From Synechococcaceae cyanobacterium (GTDB taxonomy: Bacteria; Cyanobacteriota; Cyanobacteriia; PCC-6307; Cyanobiaceae), in assembly GCA_947378425.1 (NCBI GenBank), contig CANCJV010000024.1, positions 1 to 59,344 on the forward strand: 59,344 bases of DNA, read 5' to 3'. Below, piece after piece: positions 26,633 through 34,735 of the stretch; within the stretch, counting starts at the first letter, position 1; every line of letters begins with the position of its first letter. The notes beneath the pieces are model-generated. The model saw only the letters and a program-made list of their open reading frames with translations, ran no database searches and was not told the origin of the DNA. The position numbers and the translations under genes were made by a program.

Positions 26633-27385
26633 ATGACCCTTTCACCCCCCGCGAGTCCCTCCCGCTTTGGCGGCATCCACCCCTTGGTCGATGCCCTGGC
26701 GGAGCGCATCCGCCAGTGCCGGCAGCAGCTTCCCGAGCTGGCGCCCTTGGAGATTGACACCGATCTCGAGGCGATCAGCGGCAGTCTCGACGGCGAGCAG
26801 CTGTTCATTCTCAACGAGGTGCATCGCTGTCGCGGCCTGCGCAAGCTCCACCTGGAAACCGCCCGGCTCGGCAAGGGACTGCAGATTCTGCACTGTGTGT
26901 TTTTCCCCGATCCCCGCTACGACCTGCCGATCTTCGGCGCCGACATCGTCGCCGGGCCGGGCGGTGTCTCCGCTGCCATCGCCGATCTCTCCCCGGTGAC
27001 TCAAACCCTTCCTCAGGGCATTCTTGAGGCCCTAAGCCGTCACCCTCGGCCCCGGTTCGACCAACCGCGGGAGCTGCCGGCCTGGGGCTCGATCTTTTCG
27101 CCCCATGTGCTGTTCGTGCGGCCGGTCGATGCCGGCGAGGAGCAGCTGTTCATCGAAACGGTGGTCACGATGTTGGAGGTGCTGGCCGCAGCCATCCAGG
27201 CGGGCGTCCCTCAGGCGACGGATGATGCCGCTACGGTGAGTCGCTGGCAGGGACAGCTGAGCTATTGCAGGCAACAGAAACAGAACGACAAGACCCGGCG
27301 GGTCCTGGAGAAGGCGTTCAACCCGGCCTGGGCGGAGCGGTACATCGAGGAGCTGTTGTTCGACGACCCGCCCGCCCTCTGCTGA
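26633..27385 (+). CDS. pcyA: Phycocyanobilin:ferredoxin oxidoreductase PcyA
   Basis: PcyA reduces biliverdin IXalpha to phycocyanobilin, the chromophore of phycocyanin and allophycocyanin, with four electrons from ferredoxin. From ATG 26633 it has 250 residues. The three residues known to matter in catalysis line up by spacing with Synechocystis Glu76/His88/Asp105: Glu75 in KLHLE, His87 in LHCVFFP and Asp104 in PIFGAD. The family's [12 protein letters not shown] segment is also present. The 3' 121 nt overlap the longest version of the devB frame, so the two may be co-transcribed. Confidence 0.95.
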   Translation: MTLSPPASPSRFGGIHPLVDALAERIRQCRQQLPELAPLEIDTDLEAISGSLDGEQLFILNEVHRCRGLRKLHLETARLGKGLQILHCVFFPDPRYDLPIFGADIVAGPGGVSAAIADLSPVTQTLPQGILEALSRHPRPRFDQPRELPAWGSIFSPHVLFVRPVDAGEEQLFIETVVTMLEVLAAAIQAGVPQATDDAATVSRWQGQLSYCRQQKQNDKTRRVLEKAFNPAWAERYIEELLFDDPPALC

Positions 27386-28269
27386 TCGCTCTGGTGGTGG
27401 TGGCCGGCGCCGCTGTCCTGCTGCTGGTCGGCCGGGATCGCTGGAAGCCCCAGGCCAAGCCGGCCAGCACGACTCGGGTGCAACGTCCGCTGGCCCAGGA
27501 GCCCGTGGCAGCTCTGGGACGGCTGGAACCCGCTGGTGACATCCGTGTCCTGGCCGCCCCGATCATCGGTATCGGTGGCAGTCCGAGGTTGAACCAACTG
27601 CTGGTTGAAGAGGGTCAACGGGTGGCGGCCGGTGCCGTGCTGGCCCGTTTCGACAACGGTCCCGCCCAGCTGGCGGAGCAGACGTTGCTGCGCGTCAGGA
27701 TCACCAACCTGGAGCGCCGGCTGGCCCTGGATCGCCGCGAGATCAAGCGCTATCGCCGGCTCACCGCCGTTGGAGCTTTCTCGGTCGATGACCTCGATCG
27801 CCGTGAACAGGCCCATCTGTTGCTGCAGGGGCAGCTGCAGGAGGCCAGGGCCCAACTGGTGCGGGTCAACACCGATCTGGTCAACACCGAACTGATCGCC
27901 CCGATCAGCGGCACCGTGCTGCGCATCCACAGTCGGGTGGGTGAGCGTCCCGGCGACAAGGGAATCCTGGAACTGGGCGCCAGCGACCGGATGGAGGCCT
28001 TGGTGGAGGTCTATGAAAGTGACATCAACCGGGTGCGCCTTGGCCAGCGGGTCACCTTCACCAGCGAGAACGGCGGATTCAGTGGCAACCTCAACGGCGT
28101 TGTCAGCCGCATCAGCCCCCAGGTGCGCCAGCGGGATGTGCTCTCCACCGATCCCACCGGCGATGCCGATGCCCGGGTGGTGGAAGTGCGCGTGCGGCTC
28201 GAACCCAGCGACGCCCACAAGGTGGAAGCCCTGACGGGCCTCAAGGTGATCGCCCGCTTCCAGCCATGA
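27265..28269 (+). CDS. devB: DevB-type membrane fusion protein of an ABC exporter
   Basis: HlyD-family adaptor that links an inner-membrane ABC transporter (DevCA) to an outer-membrane channel. It has a hydrophobic anchor ([18 protein letters not shown]), a lipoyl-like half ([16 protein letters not shown]), a Leu/Arg-rich coiled hairpin and the second half with [14 protein letters not shown]. The start is uncertain: the only recognised start codon that keeps the anchor is TTG at 27265, inside pcyA. GTG codons at 27394-27400 fall within the anchor. The adaptor gene lies 13 nt before devC. Confidence 0.85.
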   Translation: MQATETERQDPAGPGEGVQPGLGGAVHRGAVVRRPARPLLIALVVVAGAAVLLLVGRDRWKPQAKPASTTRVQRPLAQEPVAALGRLEPAGDIRVLAAPIIGIGGSPRLNQLLVEEGQRVAAGAVLARFDNGPAQLAEQTLLRVRITNLERRLALDRREIKRYRRLTAVGAFSVDDLDRREQAHLLLQGQLQEARAQLVRVNTDLVNTELIAPISGTVLRIHSRVGERPGDKGILELGASDRMEALVEVYESDINRVRLGQRVTFTSENGGFSGNLNGVVSRISPQVRQRDVLSTDPTGDADARVVEVRVRLEPSDAHKVEALTGLKVIARFQP

Positions 28270-28282
28270 GCGCCCGGATCCG

Positions 28283-29452
28283 ATGAGCGGCTTCTGGCAG
28301 CGGCGGGGCATTCCCCTGGCCTGGTTATTGCTCACCAGGCAACCGGCCCGGCTGGCGGTGGCGTTGGCGGGGATTGCCTTCGCCGGCATCTTGATGTTCA
28401 TGCAGCTCGGCTTCCGGGACGGCCTGTTTGACGCCAGCGTCACGGTTCACAAGCTGTTTGACGCCGACCTGGTGCTGATGAGCCCGCGCACGATGAGCTC
28501 CATCGGCATGGCCGGTTTTCCCAGACGTCGCCTGGTTCAGGTGATGGCCGATGCCGACGTGGTCGGCACCACCCCGGTGCACTGGAACCTGCTGCTGTGG
28601 CGCAATCCGGAAACTCGCCGCACCCGCTCGATCCTCACGATCGGTTTTGAGCCCGGCGATCCGCTGTTCACCGATCCCAGCCTGCGCGAGAAGGCCCACG
28701 TGCTCAACCAGCAAGGTCGGGTGTTGTTCGATGAGCGCTCCCGTCCCGAATTCGGGCCGATCGGCACCTGGTTCCGTCAGGGTCGCACGGTGGAAACGGA
28801 AGTGGCCGGCAAGCGGGTGCGGGTGGCGGGGCTGGTGGCCCTGGGCCCCTCCTTCGGCGCCGATGGCAACATGCTCACCAGCAGCGAGACCCTGCTGAGG
28901 CTGATGCCGAACACGCCGCCCGGCAGCATCGAACTCGGCCTGATCCGGCTCAGGAATGGCTCCGACCCCCTGGAGGTGGCCAGGCGTCTGCGGCAGAAGC
29001 TGCCCGAGGATGTGGCCATCTACACCAAGCAGGGCTTTGAGGAGTTCGAGAAGAACTATTGGCGCAGCAGCACGGCCATCGGCTTCATCTTCACCCTGGG
29101 TGCGGCGATGGGCTTCATCGTCGGCTGTGTGATCGTCTATCAGATCCTCTACTCCGATGTCAGTGACCATCTGCCGGAGTACGCCACCTTGATGGCCATG
29201 GGATACCCGCTTATCAATCTCCTCGGGGTGGTCGCTCGCGAAGGATTGTTGCTGGCGGTGCTGGGCTATGTGCCCGCCTGGTTCGCCGGCCAGGGCCTCT
29301 ACGCTCTGGTGCGCAACGGTACCAAGTTGCCGGTGTACATGAATACGGATCGTTCCGTGCTGGTATTCGTGTTGATTCTGGCCATGTGCATGGGTTCGGC
29401 CGCGATGGCGATGCGCAAGCTGGGTGATGCCGATCCTGCCGAGATTTTCTGA
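28283..29452 (+). CDS. devC: DevC-type ABC exporter permease
   Basis: 389 residues with the MacB/FtsX layout: one N-terminal helix (about 24-45), a large extracytoplasmic domain, and three C-terminal helices (about 268-295, 315-345, 355-378). The N-terminal IPLAWLLLTRQPARL and the YQILYSDVSDHLPEYATLMAMGY loop are characteristic of the DevC branch, in which the loop contacts the ATPase. In heterocystous cyanobacteria DevBCA exports glycolipids; here, in an apparently unicellular organism, the cargo is unknown. It is followed by devA after 5 nt. Confidence 0.9.
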   Translation: MSGFWQRRGIPLAWLLLTRQPARLAVALAGIAFAGILMFMQLGFRDGLFDASVTVHKLFDADLVLMSPRTMSSIGMAGFPRRRLVQVMADADVVGTTPVHWNLLLWRNPETRRTRSILTIGFEPGDPLFTDPSLREKAHVLNQQGRVLFDERSRPEFGPIGTWFRQGRTVETEVAGKRVRVAGLVALGPSFGADGNMLTSSETLLRLMPNTPPGSIELGLIRLRNGSDPLEVARRLRQKLPEDVAIYTKQGFEEFEKNYWRSSTAIGFIFTLGAAMGFIVGCVIVYQILYSDVSDHLPEYATLMAMGYPLINLLGVVAREGLLLAVLGYVPAWFAGQGLYALVRNGTKLPVYMNTDRSVLVFVLILAMCMGSAAMAMRKLGDADPAEIF

Positions 29453-29457
29453 CTGCC

Positions 29458-30243
29458 ATGCTCTCCAGCCTGCTCGCCACCACTCCCCGATCGGCTGCCG
29501 GTGAGCCCTGTGTGCAGCTGCAGGGACTCAACCACTGGTATGGCAGCGGCTCCAACCGTCGCCAGGTGATTCAGGGCGTGAATCTCACCATCAATCCTGG
29601 TGAAGTGGTGTTGCTGACGGGCCCATCCGGCTGTGGCAAAACCACCTTGCTGACCCTGGTGGGCGCCCTGCGCCAGGTGATGGATGGCTCCGTGCGGGTG
29701 TTCGGCCTCGAACTCAAGGGCTCCAGCCGGGGCGAACGCCAGCAACTGCGCCGCTCGATCGGCATGATCTTCCAGGGTCACAATCTGCTGCGTTGCCTGA
29801 GTGCTGAGCAGAACGTGCAGATGGGCGCGGATCTGCTCCCCGATCTCGGCTACCGGGCCCGTCGGGATCTGGCTCGCGAGTGGTTGCGGGCGGTGGGGCT
29901 GGCCGATCACCTCGGCAAGTTGCCCCACGATCTATCCGGCGGTCAGAAGCAGCGGGTGGCGATTGCCCGGGCCCTGGCGGCCCAGCCCCGCCTGCTGCTG
30001 GCCGATGAACCCACCGCCGCCCTCGACAGCCGCACCGGTCGGGAGGTGGTGGATCTGCTCAAGGGGTTGGCCCGCAACCAGGACTGCGCCGTGTTGATGG
30101 TGACCCATGATCCCCGCATCCTCGACATCGCCGATCGGGTGGTGCGCATGGAGGATGGCCAGCTGATCGCTGGCGGCCATGGCGAACGGCTCTGGGGTGC
30201 TGATCGGCTACCCGATGCCGGTGGTGAGGCTGTCGAGGGTTAA
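29458..30243 (+). CDS. devA: DevA-type ABC transporter ATP-binding protein
   Basis: The 261-residue ATPase of the exporter. Walker A is GPSGCGKTTLL near 56, the Q-loop is in GMIFQGHNLL, the signature is LSGGQKQRVAIARAL near 159, Walker B LLLADEPTAALD follows, and the switch His is in MVTHDPRIL. It is most like the LolD/MacB group used by tripartite efflux systems. It starts 5 nt after devC, so devBCA form an operon, probably with pcyA upstream. A start at 29458 leaves a short Ser/Ala-rich N-terminus before the first strand. Confidence 0.93.
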   Translation: MLSSLLATTPRSAAGEPCVQLQGLNHWYGSGSNRRQVIQGVNLTINPGEVVLLTGPSGCGKTTLLTLVGALRQVMDGSVRVFGLELKGSSRGERQQLRRSIGMIFQGHNLLRCLSAEQNVQMGADLLPDLGYRARRDLAREWLRAVGLADHLGKLPHDLSGGQKQRVAIARALAAQPRLLLADEPTAALDSRTGREVVDLLKGLARNQDCAVLMVTHDPRILDIADRVVRMEDGQLIAGGHGERLWGADRLPDAGGEAVEG

Positions 30244-30279
30244 GCTGAGTCATCGAACTTCCACGGAACGCTTCACCGC

Positions 30280-30435
30280 ATGTCCAAGCGCAGGAATCTC
30301 AAGAAGGAAAAGCAGGAACGCAACCGCGCCTACGCCCGCAAGTTCAAGAAGCGCAAGCTCCGCAACGATGGCCGTGGTGAAGGAGCCGGCAACGGCGTCA
30401 CCGGTACCGCCAACAACGGCGGCGCCGCCGACTGA
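30280..30435 (+). CDS. Conserved 51-residue strongly basic protein
   Basis: ATG at 30280, TGA ending at 30435. The first 30 residues are packed with Lys and Arg (KRRNLKKEKQERNRAYARK), and the last 20 are Gly/Ala/Asn-rich. I recall near-identical N-termini in picocyanobacterial genomes annotated as hypothetical protein, which supports a real gene. Such composition suggests RNA or ribosome binding, but that is inference. It starts 36 nt after devA and is followed by a strong terminator. Confidence 0.75.
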   Translation: MSKRRNLKKEKQERNRAYARKFKKRKLRNDGRGEGAGNGVTGTANNGGAAD

Positions 30436-30472
30436 GCTTTCACCAGATTCCTGATTTTTTGCCAGGGAGGAA

Positions 30473-30499
30473 GGGGGGTCCATCGGATCCCCCTTTTTT
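30473..30499 (+). terminator. Intrinsic terminator ending the pcyA-devBCA-basic protein run
   Basis: A 9-bp stem (GGGGGGTCC with GGATCCCCC, one G-T pair) closes a 3-nt loop and is followed by six Ts at 30494-30499. Confidence 0.88.
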
Positions 30500-30525
30500 C
30501 TGGCCCAATCGCACCGGCAGCGACC

Positions 30526-31476
30526 ATGTTTCTCAGCGTCGTCATCCCCACCTACAACCGGCTGCCGATCCTGCGCCAGTGTCTGCAGGCCCTCGAGGAT
30601 CAGCATCTTGAAGCCCCGATCGAGCGCTACGAGGTGGTGCTTGTTGACGACGGCTCCACCGATGACACGGTGCACTGGCTCGATGCCAATGCCACCGCCT
30701 TTCCCCATGTGCGCCTGATCCGCCAGGACCATGGCGGGCCCGCGGAGGGTCGTAACCGCGGCGTCGGGCACGCCCATGGCGATGTGATCGTCTTCATCGA
30801 CAGCGATCTGGTCGTCACTCCGAGCTTCCTGCTCAGCCATGCCCGGGCCCTGGATCGCCACTGGCGGGAGCGCGGCAACCGATTGTGCTTCACCTACGGC
30901 GCCGTGATCAACACCGCCGATTTCAACAATCCCACCGGCGAACCGCACAAGCCCACCGATCATTCCTGGGCGTATTTCGCCACCGGCAATGTGGCGATCG
31001 ATCGTCAGTTGCTGGAGCGATCCGGCCTGTTCGACACCAGGTTCCGGCTCTACGGCTGGGAAGATCTGGAACTGGGAGAACGGCTGCGGCGACTGGGCGT
31101 CAAGTTGGTGCGCTGCCCCGAAGCCGTGGGCTATCACTGGCATCCTGCCCTCAGCCTGGAGCAGATCCCCGATCTGATCCGAGTCGAGCGCGAACGGGCG
31201 AAAATGGGATTGGTCTTCTACCGCAAGCACCCGACCCGACGCGTGCGCTTCATCATCCAGTACACCTGGTTGCATCGCCTGCTGTGGGAACTGCTCACCC
31301 TCGGCGGGCTGGTCAATGAACGCAGCCTGCGCCCGCTCCTGGCCTGGTTGATCCGCCGGGGTCAACCGGCCTTGGCGATGGAGCTGCTGCGCCTGCCCCT
31401 CAATCGCCTGGGGGTTCGGGCCCTCTATGCCGAGGCCCGTCTGGCTGCTGGGGAGCGCTCTCAGCCCTCGGTTTGA
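30526..31476 (+). CDS. Family 2 glycosyltransferase
   Basis: 316 residues. The GT-A fold is clear: SVVIPTYNRLPIL at the N-terminus, VVLVDDGSTDDT near 40, GGPAEGRNRGV, and the metal-binding DSD in VIVFIDSDLVV near 90. The acceptor-side motif WEDLELGERLRRLG near 180 corresponds to the catalytic ED region of GT2 enzymes. No membrane helix is evident, so it is probably cytoplasmic. Donor and acceptor sugars are unknown. It stands alone between a terminator and the rpsB leader; glycan or exopolysaccharide assembly is a guess. Confidence 0.88.
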   Translation: MFLSVVIPTYNRLPILRQCLQALEDQHLEAPIERYEVVLVDDGSTDDTVHWLDANATAFPHVRLIRQDHGGPAEGRNRGVGHAHGDVIVFIDSDLVVTPSFLLSHARALDRHWRERGNRLCFTYGAVINTADFNNPTGEPHKPTDHSWAYFATGNVAIDRQLLERSGLFDTRFRLYGWEDLELGERLRRLGVKLVRCPEAVGYHWHPALSLEQIPDLIRVERERAKMGLVFYRKHPTRRVRFIIQYTWLHRLLWELLTLGGLVNERSLRPLLAWLIRRGQPALAMELLRLPLNRLGVRALYAEARLAAGERSQPSV

Positions 31477-31513
31477 TAGGTTGGTTTGTCCCCAACACAC
31501 CGCACACCTGCGA

Positions 31514-31619
31514 GTTTCGGGTGACCCGGATCGGTTCAAACCGATTCATCGCTGCCTTTGAGCCCATCGGCCAGAGCGCAGCTCAACGGGTCCCTGGCAG
31601 GTGGAGGCAAACCCGAAAC
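31514..31619 (+). promoter_or_regulatory. Candidate structured leader of rpsB
   Basis: A perfect 9-bp inverted repeat pairs GTTTCGGGT (31514-31522) with ACCCGAAAC (31611-31619), ending 10 nt before the rpsB start codon. Inside it a smaller hairpin ATCGGT-TCAA-ACCGAT spans 31530-31545. The long-range helix would cover the ribosome-landing area. Autoregulation by ribosomal protein S2 through its leader is known in other bacteria; applying it here is inference. Confidence 0.45.
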
Positions 31620-31629
31620 CCACACCACC

Positions 31630-32343
31630 ATGGCTGTTGTCACTCTCGCCGAGATGATGGAAGCTGGCGCCCACTTCGGGCACCAGACCCGGCGCTGGAA
31701 TCCCAAGATGTCGCGCTACATCTATTGCGCACGCAACGGGGTTCACATCATCGATCTCGTGCAGACCGCCGTCTGCATGAACAATGCCTACAAATGGACG
31801 CGCAGTGCTGCCCGCAGCGGTAAGCGGTTCCTTTTTGTCGGCACCAAGAAACAGGCCTCTGAGGTGATTGCCCAGGAGGCCACCCGCTGCGGCGCCTCCT
31901 ATGTGAATCAGCGCTGGCTCGGCGGCATGCTCACCAACTGGACGACGATGCGAGCTCGCATCGATCGCCTCAAGGATCTGGAGCGCATGGAATCCTCCGG
32001 CGCCATCGCCATGCGGCCGAAAAAGGAAGCTGCCGTTCTGCGCCGTGAACTCGACCGACTGCAGAAGTACCTGGGCGGTCTGAAGAACATGCGTCGCTTG
32101 CCCGATGTCGTGATCCTGGTGGATCAGCGCCGTGAAACCAACGCAGTGCTGGAAGCCCGCAAACTCGATATCCCCCTGGTGTCGATGCTGGACACCAACT
32201 GTGATCCCGACCTCTGCGACGTGCCCATTCCCTGCAATGACGACGCCGTCCGTTCGGTGCAACTGGTGCTGGGTCGCCTCGCTGACGCCATCAATGAAGG
32301 CCGTCACGGCGCCCAGGATCGCGGCGGTGACGACGAGGGCTGA
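31630..32343 (+). CDS. rpsB: 30S ribosomal protein S2
   Basis: S2 binds the platform side of the 30S subunit and is needed for S1 docking. From ATG 31630 it has 237 residues. It shows the N-terminal [17 protein letters not shown] block, [24 protein letters not shown], the coiled-coil stretch with RLKDLERME, and the C-terminal [13 protein letters not shown] and DTNCDPD segments. The last dozen residues are Gly/Asp-rich. It precedes tsf after 182 nt, the conserved rpsB-tsf pairing. Confidence 0.97.
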   Translation: MAVVTLAEMMEAGAHFGHQTRRWNPKMSRYIYCARNGVHIIDLVQTAVCMNNAYKWTRSAARSGKRFLFVGTKKQASEVIAQEATRCGASYVNQRWLGGMLTNWTTMRARIDRLKDLERMESSGAIAMRPKKEAAVLRRELDRLQKYLGGLKNMRRLPDVVILVDQRRETNAVLEARKLDIPLVSMLDTNCDPDLCDVPIPCNDDAVRSVQLVLGRLADAINEGRHGAQDRGGDDEG

Positions 32344-32440
32344 GTTCGGCCTGGGTCGGGCGGGTGAATCGCGGCACTGCAGCGACCTACCCTCCGGCAC
32401 CTGCCAGGGGGACCCGCGTCCCTCGATCGGCCCATCAAAA

Positions 32441-32476
32441 GGGGCGCCCATCAGGCACGACTGCCGAAGGCGCCCC
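32441..32476 (+). promoter_or_regulatory. Large stem-loop in the rpsB-tsf spacer
   Basis: A perfect 8-bp inverted repeat (GGGGCGCC with GGCGCCCC) encloses 20 nt that contain a nested GGCA-CGAC-TGCC hairpin. It ends 49 nt before the tsf ATG. No T-run follows, so it is more likely an RNA-processing or expression-balancing element than a full terminator. Confidence 0.5.
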
Positions 32477-32525
32477 GACTGCACTCCCCACACCGGATAC
32501 CCCGTTCCTCTCTTTCTCTCGACCC

Positions 32526-33185
32526 ATGGCTGAGATCACCGCCAAGCTCGTCAAAGACCTGCGCGACAAAACCGGCGCCGGCATGATGGATTGCAAGAAG
32601 GCCCTGGCTGAGTCCGAGGGCGACATGACCAAGGCTGCCGAATGGCTACGGCAGAAGGGCATCGCCACCGCCGAGAAAAAGTCAGGACGTACGGCAGCGG
32701 AAGGTGCCGTCGGCAGCTACATCCACACCGGCGCCAGGGTTGGCGTGCTGGTCGAAGTGAACTGTGAAACCGACTTCGTCGCCCGCGGCGAACTGTTCCA
32801 GGAACTGGTTCGCAATGTGGCCATGCAGATTGCCGCCTGCCCCAACGTCGAATACGTCAGCACCGAGGAGATCCCGGCGGCGGTGTCCGATCGCGAGAAG
32901 GCGATCGAAATGGGCCGCGACGACCTCTCCGGTAAACCCGAGGCGATGAAGGTGAAGATTGTCGAGGGGCGCATCGGTAAGCGACTCAAGGAGCTGGCCC
33001 TGCTCGAGCAGGCTTTCATCCGCGACAACACCATCACGGTGGGCGAGATGGTCAAGCAGGCCGCTGGCAAAACCGGCGAAAACATCCAGGTGCGTCGCTT
33101 CACCCGCTACACCCTGGGCGAGGGTATTGAAGTGCAGAAGACCGATTTTGCCGCTGAAGTTGCGGCGATGACCCAGTCAGCCTGA
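32526..33185 (+). CDS. tsf: Translation elongation factor Ts
   Basis: EF-Ts is the nucleotide-exchange factor that recycles EF-Tu. From ATG 32526 it has 219 residues, the short form typical of cyanobacteria with a single core module. The signatures are [16 protein letters not shown] at the N-terminus, [19 protein letters not shown] (contacting the EF-Tu nucleotide-binding domain) and a C-terminal [12 protein letters not shown]. The open frame extends upstream, but the extension is Pro/Arg-rich and unlike the family. Confidence 0.97.
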   Translation: MAEITAKLVKDLRDKTGAGMMDCKKALAESEGDMTKAAEWLRQKGIATAEKKSGRTAAEGAVGSYIHTGARVGVLVEVNCETDFVARGELFQELVRNVAMQIAACPNVEYVSTEEIPAAVSDREKAIEMGRDDLSGKPEAMKVKIVEGRIGKRLKELALLEQAFIRDNTITVGEMVKQAAGKTGENIQVRRFTRYTLGEGIEVQKTDFAAEVAAMTQSA

Positions 33186-33208
33186 TCCCCGGCCCCGCGC
33201 TCAGCCCG

Positions 33209-34735
33209 GTGAACCCTGCCGCAGATCGAGGCGTCCCCCCCGATGCGATCGAGGCCATGGCCGCTGCTCTGGCGGCCTCCAATCCCACCCTGTATCGCCA
33301 TCTGGCCCTGTACCTGCAGGTGCTCAGGCAGGTGCTGCCGGCGCGGGTGGAGCAGGCCTGCTTCCATCTGGCCACCCAGGTGCATCCCCAGCGCTATGCC
33401 GCCTTGCCAGCCCAGGAGCGCCAGGGCTTGCATGGTCGGCTCCTGGCGTTGGTGCAGCGCTGCTCCAGCTTGCTCACCGTTGAGCAACTGACGGCTCTGG
33501 CCGACCAGATCGATCGCGAAACTCAGCATCGCCAGCGGCGCCAGCAGCGGGAACTGCTGGAGCAGTTGACCTCTGGTGCTGCGGACGACGACAGCGAGGA
33601 CGACGATCCGGATACGGATCACGACGAAGCTGCTCTCGAGCGAGCCCAGGCCGATCCAGCGCTGGATCCGGGCTTGAACCCGGATCCAGCGGCCCTGCCG
33701 GCTGGCTCGATTCGCCTCGACTTTTCCTTGCCTCTCAGTGGCAACTGGCGGTCCCTTCCTCCTCCTGGGTCGCGGCTGACGGGCCTGAAACGCCCGAACG
33801 ATGCCGATTCCCAGAGTTCACCCCATCCAGCGGATCCGGGGGCTGACTCTCCTGAATCCGGCGCCAGTGGCGCTGGCGGCGCCGTCTCCGGCCAGGGCGA
33901 CGCCGCCGCTGAGGCTGGCGTCGCTGGGGAGGGGTTTGAAACGAGTGGCGGTGAAAACAGTGGCAGTGAAAGCCGTTTCCCCGACACCAGTGGCATTGCC
34001 GACCAGGAGCAACGCGATGACGAACATCGCGATGACGATGCCAGCGACGACGTTGACGACGGCGGGAGCGGCCCAGATGCCGTGGGTCCCGATCGATCAG
34101 CGATCGACAGGGAAGCCGAGGAGCCGGCAGCGGAAAGCCTGCAGCAGCGCCTGGCCCAGGGACCCGATGCGGCGGAGATCCTCAAGATCGTCCGGGAAGC
34201 CATGGATGACTCCAGGGACCGCGGCCGCCAGGACTCCCCCTTCAGCGATCGTGGGGCCAGCTCCCCCTGGCGAGACGCCACGCTGCCGCGGGATCCGGTC
34301 ACCCTGCTGCGCTGGCTGGATGGCGTCGACAAGGCCCTGTTGCGCCGCCTGCGCAATTTGTCCCACGCCCTCAACGTTGAACTGCTGAGGGTCGGCATCA
34401 GCCGGGGTCTGCTGCCGGTCAGCCTGCTCGATGCCGTGCTGGAGGGTCAGGTGGACTCCATGGCCTCCCCCTCCAATGTGCTGCATCTGCAGATGCCGAT
34501 CGGCCTGAGTCCCGGTACGGCAGAGGTCCATGCCCTGGCGATCCTGCTGAGGCCGGTGGATCTGGAGATGGATGAACCGCGGCTGCGAACCTGTCGCCGC
34601 CGCCTGCAGCAACAGCGCCAGGAGTTGCGCAGAATGGCCCATCAATTCCGTCGCCTGCAACGGCGGCTCCAGGCGCACGAGGCGGAACGACTGTGGCTGC
34701 AGGACATTCGCAACAGCCGTCCGCCCCAGGCCTGA
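33209..34735 (+). CDS. Conserved hypothetical protein with acidic low-complexity centre
   Basis: 508 residues from a GTG at 33209. Three zones are visible. Residues 1-120 are helical and Leu/Gln/Arg-rich (LYRHLALYLQVLRQVLPARV). Residues about 120-345 are low-complexity, rich in Asp, Gly, Ser, Pro and Glu, and probably disordered. Residues about 355-508 are helical and basic (LLRWLDGVDKALLRRLRNLS; tail of Arg/Gln coiled coil). I recall a protein in this slot between tsf and recG in picocyanobacteria, without a function. The 3' end overlaps the recG start by 43 nt. Confidence 0.7.
   Translation: MNPAADRGVPPDAIEAMAAALAASNPTLYRHLALYLQVLRQVLPARVEQACFHLATQVHPQRYAALPAQERQGLHGRLLALVQRCSSLLTVEQLTALADQIDRETQHRQRRQQRELLEQLTSGAADDDSEDDDPDTDHDEAALERAQADPALDPGLNPDPAALPAGSIRLDFSLPLSGNWRSLPPPGSRLTGLKRPNDADSQSSPHPADPGADSPESGASGAGGAVSGQGDAAAEAGVAGEGFETSGGENSGSESRFPDTSGIADQEQRDDEHRDDDASDDVDDGGSGPDAVGPDRSAIDREAEEPAAESLQQRLAQGPDAAEILKIVREAMDDSRDRGRQDSPFSDRGASSPWRDATLPRDPVTLLRWLDGVDKALLRRLRNLSHALNVELLRVGISRGLLPVSLLDAVLEGQVDSMASPSNVLHLQMPIGLSPGTAEVHALAILLRPVDLEMDEPRLRTCRRRLQQQRQELRRMAHQFRRLQRRLQAHEAERLWLQDIRNSRPPQA

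Noticed and set aside
32478-32498. Yfr1-like motif (ACTCCCCACAC) after the stem-loop upstream of tsf
   Set aside because: The Yfr1 core is ACTCCTCACAC; one base differs, the typical 3' terminator hairpin is absent and the location is wrong.
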